NCBI GenBank assembly: GCA_963728895.1
Contig: CAVSLM010000008.1
Coordinates: 1 to 64,000, forward strand
Direction of reading: 5' to 3'
DNA length: 64,000 nt
From: CAVSLM01 sp963728895
Lineage (GTDB): Bacteria; Pseudomonadota; Gammaproteobacteria; JBBQDK01
Part shown: in pieces, positions 55,136 to 63,559 of the stretch
How the letters are laid out: each line of letters starts with the position of its first letter
Position numbering within the stretch: position 1 is the stretch's first letter
Made by a program: the position numbers and the translations under genes
Notes under the pieces: generated by a model
What the model was told of the DNA's origin: nothing
The model's input: the letters and a program-made list of their open reading frames with translations, nothing else
The model's database searches: none

Positions 55136-55837
55136 ATGGCCCGGGCACTGTTTGTGACCGGTACCGACACCGGCGTGGGCAAGACCCGCATTTCGCTCGG
55201 TCTGATGCGAGCCCTGCAAGAGTGCGGGCTCCGCGTGGCGGGGATGAAGCCGGTGGCTTCGGGATGTCGGGCGACACGGAGCGGGCTGCGCAATGCCGAC
55301 GCAGTGGCACTGCAGCGTCAGTCCTCGGTGGCGATTCCCTATGAGTGGGTCAATCCCTACCACTTCGCACCGCCTGTGGCGCCGCACCTCGCGGCTGCGG
55401 ACGCCCGGGTGAGCATTGATCTGCAAACCGTCCGCAGCGCCTTCGATCGCGTGGCGGGGGAGGTGGACTGGGTGGTCGTGGAGGGCATCGGCGGCTGGCT
55501 CGTCCCCCTGGGTCCCGAGCTGTGCGTCGCCGATGTCGCGCTGGCGCTGGAGGCGACCGTGGTTCTGGTGGTCAGAATCCGCCTCGGCTGCCTGAATCAT
55601 GCCCTGCTCACCTGGGGCGATGTCGAACGCCGCGGCGCCGAGTGGGGCGGCTGGATTGCAAATCTGCCCGACCCGCAATGCTTGCGCGCCCTGGAAAACG
55701 TTGCAGCGTTGGAGACCCGTTTGCGCGGGCCGAGGCTCGCGCTGGTTCCGCGCCTGAGCGGGAGGCGAAATGGCGCTGCCGAGCACCTGCGGGCCGCGGT
55801 GTCGGAGATCGCGGGTGCGCCGTCACTCGGCGCATGA
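55136..55837 (+). CDS. bioD: Dethiobiotin synthetase
   Basis: An ATP-dependent enzyme that closes the ureido ring of dethiobiotin. The P-loop is FVTGTDTGVGKTRISLGL; GMKPVASG and VVVEGIGGWLVPL are further family motifs (the latter usually EGAGG). With 233 residues it is full length. It is the last gene of the biotin operon. BioA is not in the window, so it must be encoded elsewhere. Confidence 0.92.
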   Translation: MARALFVTGTDTGVGKTRISLGLMRALQECGLRVAGMKPVASGCRATRSGLRNADAVALQRQSSVAIPYEWVNPYHFAPPVAPHLAAADARVSIDLQTVRSAFDRVAGEVDWVVVEGIGGWLVPLGPELCVADVALALEATVVLVVRIRLGCLNHALLTWGDVERRGAEWGGWIANLPDPQCLRALENVAALETRLRGPRLALVPRLSGRRNGAAEHLRAAVSEIAGAPSLGA

Positions 55838-56024
55838 ACGCGCCCGCGCGCTTGCGGCATGCATGGCGCAGCGATTGGATGCCAAAGGTTTTTCCATGCG
55901 CCGAGGCCTAGATTCCGCCTTGTCGCGTGCCGGATCCGGATCATGGCCACGGGACCCGACACGGGCGCAGTTTCCCTTGCGCCCCGTTGGAACATACGCT
56001 AGCATCCGCCGCCAGTCGAAAAAT

Positions 56025-56040
56025 CTTGACTCAAGTCAAG
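56025..56040. promoter_or_regulatory. FNR/DNR/FixK-like palindrome before the oxidase operon
   Basis: CTTGACTCAAGTCAAG is a perfect inverted repeat (TTGAC-N4-GTCAA) of the kind bound by CRP/FNR-family regulators. It ends 13 bases before the GTG start of the DUF2244 gene, so a bound protein would probably sit over or downstream of the promoter, which would suit repression of the oxidase under low oxygen. Confidence 0.5.
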
Positions 56041-56053
56041 TCACGGGCGAGGC

Positions 56054-56566
56054 GTGAAGCCGGTGGTCGCCGTGCAATACGATGCGAGCAAGTCGAACTG
56101 CAGGATTCTGATTCGACCGAATCGATCGATGACTTGGAAGGAGTCGCTGGTTTTTCTTGCAGGGATATTCGCCGTTTCCCTCTCCATCGCCGTTGGGTTC
56201 GCCCTGATGGGGGCATGGCTGGTCTTCCCTTTTGCCGGTCTCGAGATGCTGGTGCTCACCGGTGGGATGTATGCCTGCGCCCGCGCGTGTGCGCACCGCG
56301 AGATCATCGCCGTGGAGGGCCAGACGGTGGAAGTCAGCAAGGGTCGACGCGAGCCACTGCAGCGCTGCTGTTTTCAGCGCGCGTGGGCGCGGGCGCATTT
56401 GCGGTATCCCGCCTCCGGTTGGTATCCCAGCCGCCTCACCATCGGGTCACACGGTAGGGAGGTGGTCATAGGAGCGTGCCTGACGGAGGAGGAGCGCCAG
56501 CACCTGGCGCGCGAGCTCCGACCCCTGCTCGGCTGGACCGCGCCTTTCCCCGGGGCGGCGCCATAG
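56054..56566 (+). CDS. DUF2244 membrane protein of the oxidase locus
   Basis: A 170-residue protein with two adjacent hydrophobic helices (LVFLAGIFAVSLSIAVGFAL and WLVFPFAGLEMLVLTGGMY), then a basic cytoplasmic part with AHREIIAVEGQTVEV and LTIGSHGREVVIG. DUF2244 genes are commonly found directly before coxB in proteobacteria; the function is unknown but presumably concerns oxidase assembly. GTG 56054 is the likely start. It is 59 bases before coxB. Confidence 0.75.
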   Translation: MKPVVAVQYDASKSNCRILIRPNRSMTWKESLVFLAGIFAVSLSIAVGFALMGAWLVFPFAGLEMLVLTGGMYACARACAHREIIAVEGQTVEVSKGRREPLQRCCFQRAWARAHLRYPASGWYPSRLTIGSHGREVVIGACLTEEERQHLARELRPLLGWTAPFPGAAP

Positions 56567-56625
56567 CGGGCGCCGGATCCTTGCGCGCGGGCAGATTATT
56601 GGAACTGGGTAGGAGAACAAAGGGC

Positions 56626-57824
56626 ATGTCTTTGAGAAAGCGGAACCGGGTGCTGTCTGCATCACTGGGGGGGGCGCTGCTCGCAGGGGCCGGTGGCGCG
56701 CAGGCCGCATACGACGTCAACTTGCCGGTGGGCGTAACCCCGATCAGCCATCAGGTCTACGATCTGCACATGTTGATCTTCTGGATCTGCGTGGCAATCG
56801 GGATCCTGGTATTCGGCGTCATGTTCATTTCCATCGTCAAGCATCGCAAGTCGAAGGGCGCGGTGGCCGCCCAGTTCCACGAAAGCACCACGGTCGAGAT
56901 CATCTGGACCATCATTCCTTTCCTGATCCTGGTCGGCATGGCCATTCCCGCCACCCGTACCCTGATCGCCATGGAAAACACCCGCGATGCCGACATGACC
57001 ATCAAGGTCACCGGATATCAGTGGAAGTGGCGCTACGACTATCCGGACGAGGGATTCGGCTATTTCAGCACGCTGGCCACCCCGCACGATCAGATCACCA
57101 ACGGAGCTGCCAAGGGCGAGAACTACCTGCTCGAAGTCGACCATCCGCTGGTCCTTCCCGTAAACCGCAAGGTGCGGTTTATGGTGACGTCCAACGACGT
57201 CATCCACTCCTGGTGGGTACCCAAGCTCGGCATGAAGAAGGACGCCATCCCCGGCTTTGTGAACGAGATGTGGGCCAAGATCGAGGAGCCCGGAATCTAC
57301 CGCGGCCAGTGCGCCGAGCTGTGCGGCAAGGACCATGGTTTCATGCCGGTGGTGGTGGTTGCCAAGTCGGACGAGGACTACCGCCAGTGGGTTGCAGCAG
57401 CAGAAGGCGACGACCACGGCCGTGCGCCGCACAATCCAACAAGGAGTGGACCAGGGACGAGCTGATGACCAAGGGTGAGGAGCTCTACAAGTCCACGTGC
57501 GCGGCCTGCCACCAAGCCACCGGCGCGGGCATTCCCGGAACTTTCCCGCCCCTGATTGCCGGTCAGGAATACTCCGCGGGCGAGCCCGCCCTGAAGGCAC
57601 TGCGCGACCGTGGCTTCATCGACGCGGACAACAAGATCGCCATGGGCCCGGTGGAGAAGCATCTGGACATCGTCCTGAACGGTATTACGGGGACCGCCAT
57701 GCAGTCATTCGGAGGCCAGTTGAGCGATGCCGAAGTGGCTGCGATCGTCACCTACGAGCGCAATGCCTGGGGCAACGACACCGGCGACGTGATTCAACCT
57801 TCTGACGTTAAAGCTGGCCGTTGA
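56626..57824 (+). CDS. coxB: Cytochrome c oxidase subunit II with fused cytochrome c domain, frameshifted
   Basis: Subunit II accepts electrons from cytochrome c through CuA. A signal peptide, two membrane helices (MLIFWICVAIGILVFGVMF; IIWTIIPFLILVGMAI) and the CuA site (VIHSWWVP and GQCAELCGKDHGFMP) are clear. The first frame ends at 57465; from about 57440 another frame gives NKEWTRDELMTKGEELY and the haem motif CAACH of a C-terminal cytochrome c domain, ending at 57824. One or two indels near 57410-57440 separate them, most likely a sequence error. ATG 56626 has an AGGAG site. The haem domain suggests a caa3-like arrangement. Confidence 0.88.
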
Positions 57825-57846
57825 AGCGCACAGCGGAGGAACTCCC

Positions 57847-59422
57847 ATGAGCATTGCCACCACCCACGACGCCCATCACGAGGAACATCCGAGCGGAATC
57901 CTGCGCTGGGTCTTCACCACCAACCACAAGGACATCGGGACGCTGTATCTGATGTTCTCGTTGCTGATGTTCTTTGTCGGCGGCGCGATGGCCATGATCA
58001 TCCGCGCCGAGCTTTTCGAGCCCGGTCTGCAGATCGTCGAGCCGATGTTCTTCAACCAGATGACCACCATGCATGCCCTGGTCATGATTTTCGGCGCCGT
58101 CATGCCGGGTTTCGTAGGACTCGCCAACTGGCTGGTGCCGATGATGATCGGTGCGCCGGACATGGCGCTGCCGCGCATGAACAACTGGAGCTTCTGGATT
58201 CTGCCGTTCGCCTTCACCATGCTGCTGAGCACGCTGTTCATGTCGGGTGGCGCGCCAGCGGGCGGCTGGACCATGTATCCGCCGCTGGTGCTGCAGACCG
58301 GCAATGCGTTTCCGTTCCTGATCTTCTCGGTGCACCTCATGGGTATTTCCTCGGTGATGGGCGCGATCAACGTGATCGTGACCATCCTGAACATGCGTGC
58401 GCCGGGCATGACCCTGATGAAGATGCCGCTGTTCGTGTGGACCTGGCTGATCACCGCCTATCTGCTGATCGCGGTGATGCCGGTGCTGGCCGGTGCCGTG
58501 ACCATGCTGCTCACCGACAAGTACTTCGGCACCTCGTTCTTCAGCGCCGCCGGTGGCGGTGATCCCGGTAATGTTCCAGCACATCTTCTGGTTCTTCGGT
58601 CACCCCGAGGTCTACATCATGATTCTGCCGGCGTTCGGGATCGTCTCCCAGATCATCCCGACCTTCGCGCGCAAGCCGTTGTTCGGCTACAGCTCGATGG
58701 TCTACGCAACGGCTTCCATCGCTTTTCTGTCGTTCATCGTCTGGGCGCATCACATGTTCACCGTCGGCATGCCGGTTGCCGGCGAGCTGTTCTTCATGTA
58801 CGCCACCATGCTGATCGCGGTCCCGACAGGCGTGAAGGTGTTCAACTGGGTATCCACGATGTGGCGCGGCTCGATGAGCTTCGAGACACCCATGCTGTTT
58901 GCCGTGGCGTTCGTCGTGCTGTTCACCATCGGCGGGTTCTCCGGCCTGATGCTGGCCATCACGCCGGTCGACTTCCAGTACCACGACACTTACTTCGTGG
59001 TTGCGCACTTCCACTACGTGCTGGTTACGGGTGCGGTGTTCGCCATCATGGGGGCGGTGTATTTCTGGCTGCCCAAGTGGACCGGCCACATGTATGACGA
59101 GAGGCTCGGCAAGTGGCATTTCTGGCTGTCGGCAATCTCTGTGAACGTACTGTTCTTCCCGCAGCACTTCCTGGGGCTGGCCGGCATGCCGCGGCGCATC
59201 CCGGACTATTCGGTGCAGTTCGCCGGCTTCAACATGATCTCCAGCATCGGCGGATTCGCCTTCGGTCTGTCGCAACTGTTGTTCGCCTATCTGGTGTTCA
59301 AGACCATCCGGGGCGGGGTCAAGGCCACCAGCCAGGTGTGGGAAGGTGCGCGGGGGCTGGAGTGGACCTTGACCTCGCCGCCGCCCTATCACAGCTTCAC
59401 CACGGCGCCGGAAGTGAAGTGA
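57847..59422 (+). CDS. coxA: Cytochrome c oxidase subunit I, one frameshift
   Basis: The catalytic subunit carrying haem a, haem a3 and CuB. Seen motifs include WVFTTNHKDIGTLY, MTTMHALVMIFGAVMPG (haem a His), WFFGHPEVYIMILP (CuB His and cross-linked Tyr), WAHHMFTVG and HDTYFVVAHFHYVL. A run of three C at 58563-58565 shifts the frame; removing one C restores GGGDPVMFQHIFWFFG, so a single-base sequence error is probable. The corrected length is about 524 residues. Twelve membrane helices are expected. It begins 22 bases after coxB. Confidence 0.92.
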
Positions 59423-59459
59423 TTCCGGACATCGTCTCGCCAGAAGCCGGGGCGGCACC

Positions 59460-59570
59460 GTGACGAGCGAGCAGCGGCAAATGGCGCGCAGGAACGTCCG
59501 CCTGGCGGTGATCCTGGCGCTGATTGCCCTGGGGTTCTTACTGGCGTTCCTGTGGGTAAACGCCCGGTGA
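59460..59570 (+). CDS. 36-residue membrane protein, cytochrome oxidase small assembly protein type
   Basis: A short frame from GTG 59460 encodes a basic start (EQRQMARRNVR), one hydrophobic helix (LAVILALIALGFLLAFLWV) and a tiny tail. Such proteins are regularly found right after coxA and before the copper chaperone ctaG in proteobacterial oxidase operons. Here ctaG is absent and coxC follows directly. Confidence 0.6.
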   Translation: MTSEQRQMARRNVRLAVILALIALGFLLAFLWVNAR

Positions 59571-59729
59571 GCATTGCGCGCCACGGCCCGAGCGCAGCGG
59601 GTGGTACGGAGCGGGCCGAACGCACACGCGCGCGCCGCCGGGGCGCAGACACTTTGTCACGGGTACCCGACCATGGACCAAGACGAACGCGCGCGGCAGA
59701 TTGAAGAGCCTGTCAAAGGGGATGAGAAG

Positions 59730-60602
59730 ATGACTGAAGCACACGGGGGGTACTACGTTCCACACGGCAGCCGCTGGCCGATCGTCGGCTCGATCGGCTT
59801 GACCACGCTGCTGGTGGGCTTCGCCTCCATGCTCAACGGCCACGACTTCGGCGGCATGATGATGATCGCCGGAGTGGTCATCGTGCTGATCATGATGTTC
59901 GGATGGTTCGGCACCGTGATTCGCGAGAGCGAGCACGGCATGTACAACAATCAGGTGGACAAGTCGTTCCGCTGGGGGATGGCCTGGTTCATCTTCTCCG
60001 AGGTGATGTTCTTCTCCGCATTCTTCGGCGCCCTGTTCTATGCACGCGTCTATTCGGTGCCCTGGCTGGGAGGGGAAGGCGCGAAAGGCGACGCCCATCT
60101 GTTGTGGCAGAACTTTGAAGCAGCCTGGCCGCTGCTGCACATGCCGCGCCCGGACCTGTTCTCGGTCCCGCACGAGGTCATCGGAGCCTGGGGCATCCCG
60201 GCCATCAACACCCTGATCCTGCTGTCCTCCGGCGTCACCGTCACCTGGGCGCACTGGGGCCTCAAGGAGAACCGCCGCGGTCAACTGATTCTTGGCCTGG
60301 CTGCCACGGTGGTGCTCGGCGCACTGTTCGTTTTCCTGCAGGCGCACGAGTATGGCCATGCCTACCAGGAGCTGAATCTGAAACTGAGCTCCGGCATCTA
60401 CGGCTCGACCTTCTTCATGCTGACGGGCTTCCACGGTGCACATGTGACCATCGGCGCCATCATGCTGACGGTCATGCTACTGCGCTCACTGCGCGGGCAC
60501 TTCACGCCCCAGCATCATTTCGCCTTCGAAGCGGCCGCCTGGTACTGGCATTTCGTCGACGTGGTGTGGCTGGGCCTGTTTATCTTCGTCTATTGGCTTT
60601 GA
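59730..60602 (+). CDS. coxC: Cytochrome c oxidase subunit III
   Basis: A 290-residue membrane protein of seven helices. The typical start YYVPHGSRWPIVGSIGL, RWGMAWFIFSEVMFFSAFFG (with the conserved membrane Glu), FLQAHEYGHAY and HFVDVVWLGLFIFVYWL are present. ATG 59730 follows a GGGGATGAG site; the frame is open further 5' but that part is unlike the family. It is the last oxidase subunit gene and is followed by a strong terminator. Confidence 0.93.
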   Translation: MTEAHGGYYVPHGSRWPIVGSIGLTTLLVGFASMLNGHDFGGMMMIAGVVIVLIMMFGWFGTVIRESEHGMYNNQVDKSFRWGMAWFIFSEVMFFSAFFGALFYARVYSVPWLGGEGAKGDAHLLWQNFEAAWPLLHMPRPDLFSVPHEVIGAWGIPAINTLILLSSGVTVTWAHWGLKENRRGQLILGLAATVVLGALFVFLQAHEYGHAYQELNLKLSSGIYGSTFFMLTGFHGAHVTIGAIMLTVMLLRSLRGHFTPQHHFAFEAAAWYWHFVDVVWLGLFIFVYWL

Positions 60603-60616
60603 GGTTTTATGTGCCC

Positions 60617-60656
60617 ACGGGCGCTGCCGCTGTGGCGGTAGCGCCCGTCGTTTTTT
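60617..60656 (+). terminator. Rho-independent terminator of the cox operon
   Basis: A perfect nine-base-pair stem ACGGGCGCT (60617-60625)/AGCGCCCGT (60640-60648), with a GC-rich loop that can pair further, is followed by TTTTTT at 60651-60656, 15 bases after the coxC stop. Confidence 0.85.
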
Positions 60657-60721
60657 CCAGCGATGGCACAACGGGTACGGGTTGGGGTCGCGCCCGGGGC
60701 CGGGCAGGGCAGTCGGGCAGC

Positions 60722-60934
60722 TCAGCCGCCGGTGATTCCGTGCGGTTGGATAAGCCCGGTGGCAAACGCCAGCATCAGCAGGACGAACAGGGCCAGTGAA
60801 AGCGCGATGCGCACCGTGAGTGCGCGCGCAGTTCGATCCGAGTTACCCTTGTCCTTGATCAGATACACCAGTCCGGAGCCCAGGCTGGCCAGGATCGCAA
60901 CCAGCATCAATACGATCAAGGCCTTGACGAACAT
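60722..60934 (-). CDS. DUF2909 twin transmembrane protein
   Basis: A 70-residue protein with two membrane helices (LIVLMLVAILASLGSGLVYL and ALSLALFVLLMLAFATGLI) joined by a short charged loop (KDKGNSDRTARAL). DUF2909 proteins are typically encoded opposite the oxidase genes next to SURF1. The function is not known; an assembly role is assumed from location. Confidence 0.75.
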   Translation of the reverse strand: MFVKALIVLMLVAILASLGSGLVYLIKDKGNSDRTARALTVRIALSLALFVLLMLAFATGLIQPHGITGG

Positions 60935-61039
60935 GGCGGAAGATCCCGGGTCCAGGTCACAAGGTCAGTATACACCGCAGCGCCTGCCGAAGGGCGAACG
61001 CTCCAGCCCCGGGACCTGCATCCTCCAAGCAAACTCAGC

Positions 61040-61786
61040 ATGCGCATCGCCCACTATCGTTTCTCGCCCCGGCCTCTGCCCACCCTCGTCACGTTGCTGT
61101 TGCTGGCCGCACTGATCTGGCTCGGCTTGTGGCAGCTGGACCGGGCCGACCAGAAGCGCGCTCTGCAGCAGGCGCGCGAGCAGGCCGAGCATGGACCTGC
61201 CGTGACGCTGCAGGCTGATGCGCCCATGGCGGCACAGGATCTGGCGTTTCGCCGCGGTACCGCACTCGGACATTACGATCGCAGCCACCAGGTTCTGCTG
61301 GACAACCGGGTCCAGAACGGCGAGGCGGGATATGACGTGCTGACGCCCCTGCACCTGCAGGGAAGCGCTACGGCGATACTCGTGGACCGCGGCTGGGTTC
61401 CCGTCGGTGCCAGTCGCGAGGTGTTGCCGGCGATTTCGGCGCCCGAGGGGGCGCAGAAGGTGGCTGGACTGGTCAGCCCACCACCCTCCCACGGCCTGGT
61501 CATCGGAGCGGATACACCCGACCGGCAGGTATGGCCTCAGGTGGTGGAATATCTCGACCTTGCGCGCCTGGAGCATGACCTGGGCTACCGCCTTCTGCCG
61601 GTGGTCCTGATGCTGGATCCCAATGAGCCGAACGGCTATGTGCGCCGTTGGGAGCTACCCGGCCTTACGCCGGAGCGCCACCTCGGCTATGCGTTCCAGT
61701 GGTTTTCCCTCGCTGCAGTGCTGATCATCGTATACGTGGTGATGAATGTTGAACGGCTGCCTCGCGGGGAGGGTGCTCGTGACTGA
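61040..61786 (+). CDS. SURF1 family cytochrome oxidase assembly protein
   Basis: A 248-residue protein with one membrane helix at each end (TLVTLLLLAALIWLGLWQLD; GYAFQWFSLAAVLIIVYVV) and a periplasmic domain holding LDNRVQNGEAGYDVLTPL and VDRGWVPVGASRE. SURF1 helps insert haem a into subunit I. The stop overlaps the start of the next gene, so they are co-translated. Confidence 0.88.
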   Translation: MRIAHYRFSPRPLPTLVTLLLLAALIWLGLWQLDRADQKRALQQAREQAEHGPAVTLQADAPMAAQDLAFRRGTALGHYDRSHQVLLDNRVQNGEAGYDVLTPLHLQGSATAILVDRGWVPVGASREVLPAISAPEGAQKVAGLVSPPPSHGLVIGADTPDRQVWPQVVEYLDLARLEHDLGYRLLPVVLMLDPNEPNGYVRRWELPGLTPERHLGYAFQWFSLAAVLIIVYVVMNVERLPRGEGARD

Positions 61787-62402
61787 TCCCGCAACTGCGG
61801 GGCGGAGTCGATCTCGCCTCTCCCTCGTGCTCGTCGTGGTGCTGTTTGCACTCCCGGTGGCCGGTGCCTGGTTGCTGCACGCGCTGGGCGGTGGCTGGCA
61901 TGGATCCGGCACCACCAACCACGGCGAGCTCATCGTGCCCGCCCGGCCCCTGGAGCCGTTTTCGCTGCCGCGCCTCGCCGGGGGCCCGCCGCTGGCGCTC
62001 CGGGATTTGCGCGGGCGCTGGACGCTGGTCTACATCGCGCCCGACGGTTGCGACGCTGCCTGTGAAACCAACCTCTACAAGATGCGCCAGGTGCGCCTCG
62101 CATTGGGCAAGGACATGGACCGGGTGCAGCGGCTCCTGGTGGTGGTGGGGGCGGCTCCGGCGGATCTGAAGTCCAGACTGCAGGACTATCCGGGCACGAT
62201 GGTCGCCGCAGGCGGCGGCGATGATCTGGCGCGCTTCACCGCGCAGTTCGAGGTGCCCGGCCGGCTGGCATCGGCGCACGCCGGCCGGCTCGATCTGGTG
62301 GACCCGCTCGGCAACTTCATGATGAGCTATCCTGCAGGAGCCGAGCCCCGCGGCGTGCTGAAGGACCTGCAGCGGCTTCTTTCCATTTCCGGCATCGGCT
62401 GA
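61779..62402 (+). CDS. SCO-like membrane-anchored thioredoxin-fold protein
   Basis: A protein of about 207 residues with one N-terminal helix (LSLVLVVVLFALPVAGAWLL) and a periplasmic thioredoxin-like domain: LALRDLRGRWTLVYIAPDGC, where the Cys-x3-Cys pair CDAAC is in the position of the SCO copper-binding cysteines. The distal His of SCO proteins is not obvious. Members of this group sit beside SURF1 and probably help copper delivery or oxidase assembly. GTG 61779 has GGGGAGG upstream and overlaps the SURF1 stop. Confidence 0.7.
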   Translation: MTDPATAGRSRSRLSLVLVVVLFALPVAGAWLLHALGGGWHGSGTTNHGELIVPARPLEPFSLPRLAGGPPLALRDLRGRWTLVYIAPDGCDAACETNLYKMRQVRLALGKDMDRVQRLLVVVGAAPADLKSRLQDYPGTMVAAGGGDDLARFTAQFEVPGRLASAHAGRLDLVDPLGNFMMSYPAGAEPRGVLKDLQRLLSISGIG

Positions 62403-62616
62403 ACCTCAATCTTTACGTCTCACTGCGCTGTCGCTCAGCGATCCATTGCACTGCATGCAACGAACACAGGTCCTTGCGACCGGAGAGGAATGCCCATGCC
62501 GGTGGGATCTGCGCGCTAACTTAAGCGAGACGCAAGCAGCCGAGTCAGGCTAAAATGCCTCTTTTGCCACGGCGCAAGCGGGATAGGCCCGCATCCCGAC
62601 ACAGGTATTGGCGTAC
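62403..62616. other. Intergenic region before ctaB; heme A synthase gene absent
   Basis: In many relatives ctaA (haem A synthase) lies between the SCO-like gene and ctaB. Here only 214 non-coding bases are found. A TAAAAT at 62552-62557 could be the -10 box of a ctaB promoter; no clear -35 is seen. Confidence 0.4.
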
Positions 62617-63540
62617 ATGCGAGAGATCATCAAGAGCGGGCCGTTCGAGCTCGCATGGGGCGTCCAGTGGCGCGATTACCTGGAGCTCTGCAAGCCCAGG
62701 GTGGTGGCACTGATCGTCTTCACGGCCGTCGTCGGCATGTTCCTGTCGACGTCCGGTATGGTGCCGTGGGACGCGCTGGTGTTCGGCAGCCTCGGAATCG
62801 GACTCGCCGCGTCTTCCGCGGCCGCCATCAATCACCTCGTCGACCGGCACGTAGATCGCCTGATGAGCCGCACCCGTCGCCGTCCGTTGCCCAGCGGAAA
62901 CATCAGCACGCGAAATGCCCTGATATTCGCCTTGGGTGTGGGCACGCTGTCGATGGTGGTGCTGAGCGTTCTGGTGAATCCTCTGACCGCGGCCCTCACA
63001 TTCGCTTCGCTCATCGGCTACGCGGTCATCTACACCCTGTTCCTGAAGCGCGCAACGCCCCAGAACATCGTCATCGGCGGAGCCGCCGGGGCGGCGCCGC
63101 CGGTGCTGGGCTGGACCGCCGTCACCGGACACATCGACTCCGAAGCACTGCTGCTGTTTCTGATTATTTTCGTCTGGACCCCGCCGCACTTCTGGGCGTT
63201 GGCCATACACCGGCATCAGGAGTACGCCGCGGCCGACATCCCGATGCTGCCGGTAACGCACGGTGTCGCGCTCACGCGCCTGCACGTGCTGCTCTACACC
63301 ATCATGCTGGTTGCGGTCAGCGTGCTGCCATTCGCCACCCACATGAGCGGCTGGCTGTATCTTTCGGGTGCGCTCGTGCTCGGGGCGGGATTCCTCTACC
63401 ACTCGGTGCTCCTGAATGTCTCACCGGAAGGTGGGATCGCCATGAAGACCTTCGGCTATTCGATCATCTACCTCATGCTGCTGTTCGCTTTCCTGCTCGT
63501 GGATCACTACGTGCCGAGGTTGACGGCGCTGTTGGCCTGA
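62617..63540 (+). CDS. ctaB: Protohaem IX farnesyltransferase (haem O synthase)
   Basis: A UbiA-superfamily membrane enzyme of about 307 residues that converts haem b to haem o. The aspartate-rich motif is NHLVDRHVDRLMSRTRRRPLP, and WTPPHFWALAIHR with EYAAADIPMLPV are characteristic of CtaB/CyoE. About nine membrane helices. ATG 62617 (MREIIKSG) is chosen over the frame start nine bases upstream. It serves the haem a-containing oxidase encoded beside it. Confidence 0.93.
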   Translation: MREIIKSGPFELAWGVQWRDYLELCKPRVVALIVFTAVVGMFLSTSGMVPWDALVFGSLGIGLAASSAAAINHLVDRHVDRLMSRTRRRPLPSGNISTRNALIFALGVGTLSMVVLSVLVNPLTAALTFASLIGYAVIYTLFLKRATPQNIVIGGAAGAAPPVLGWTAVTGHIDSEALLLFLIIFVWTPPHFWALAIHRHQEYAAADIPMLPVTHGVALTRLHVLLYTIMLVAVSVLPFATHMSGWLYLSGALVLGAGFLYHSVLLNVSPEGGIAMKTFGYSIIYLMLLFAFLLVDHYVPRLTALLA

Positions 63541-63559
63541 AGCCCGGCGCCGCGCCCGC

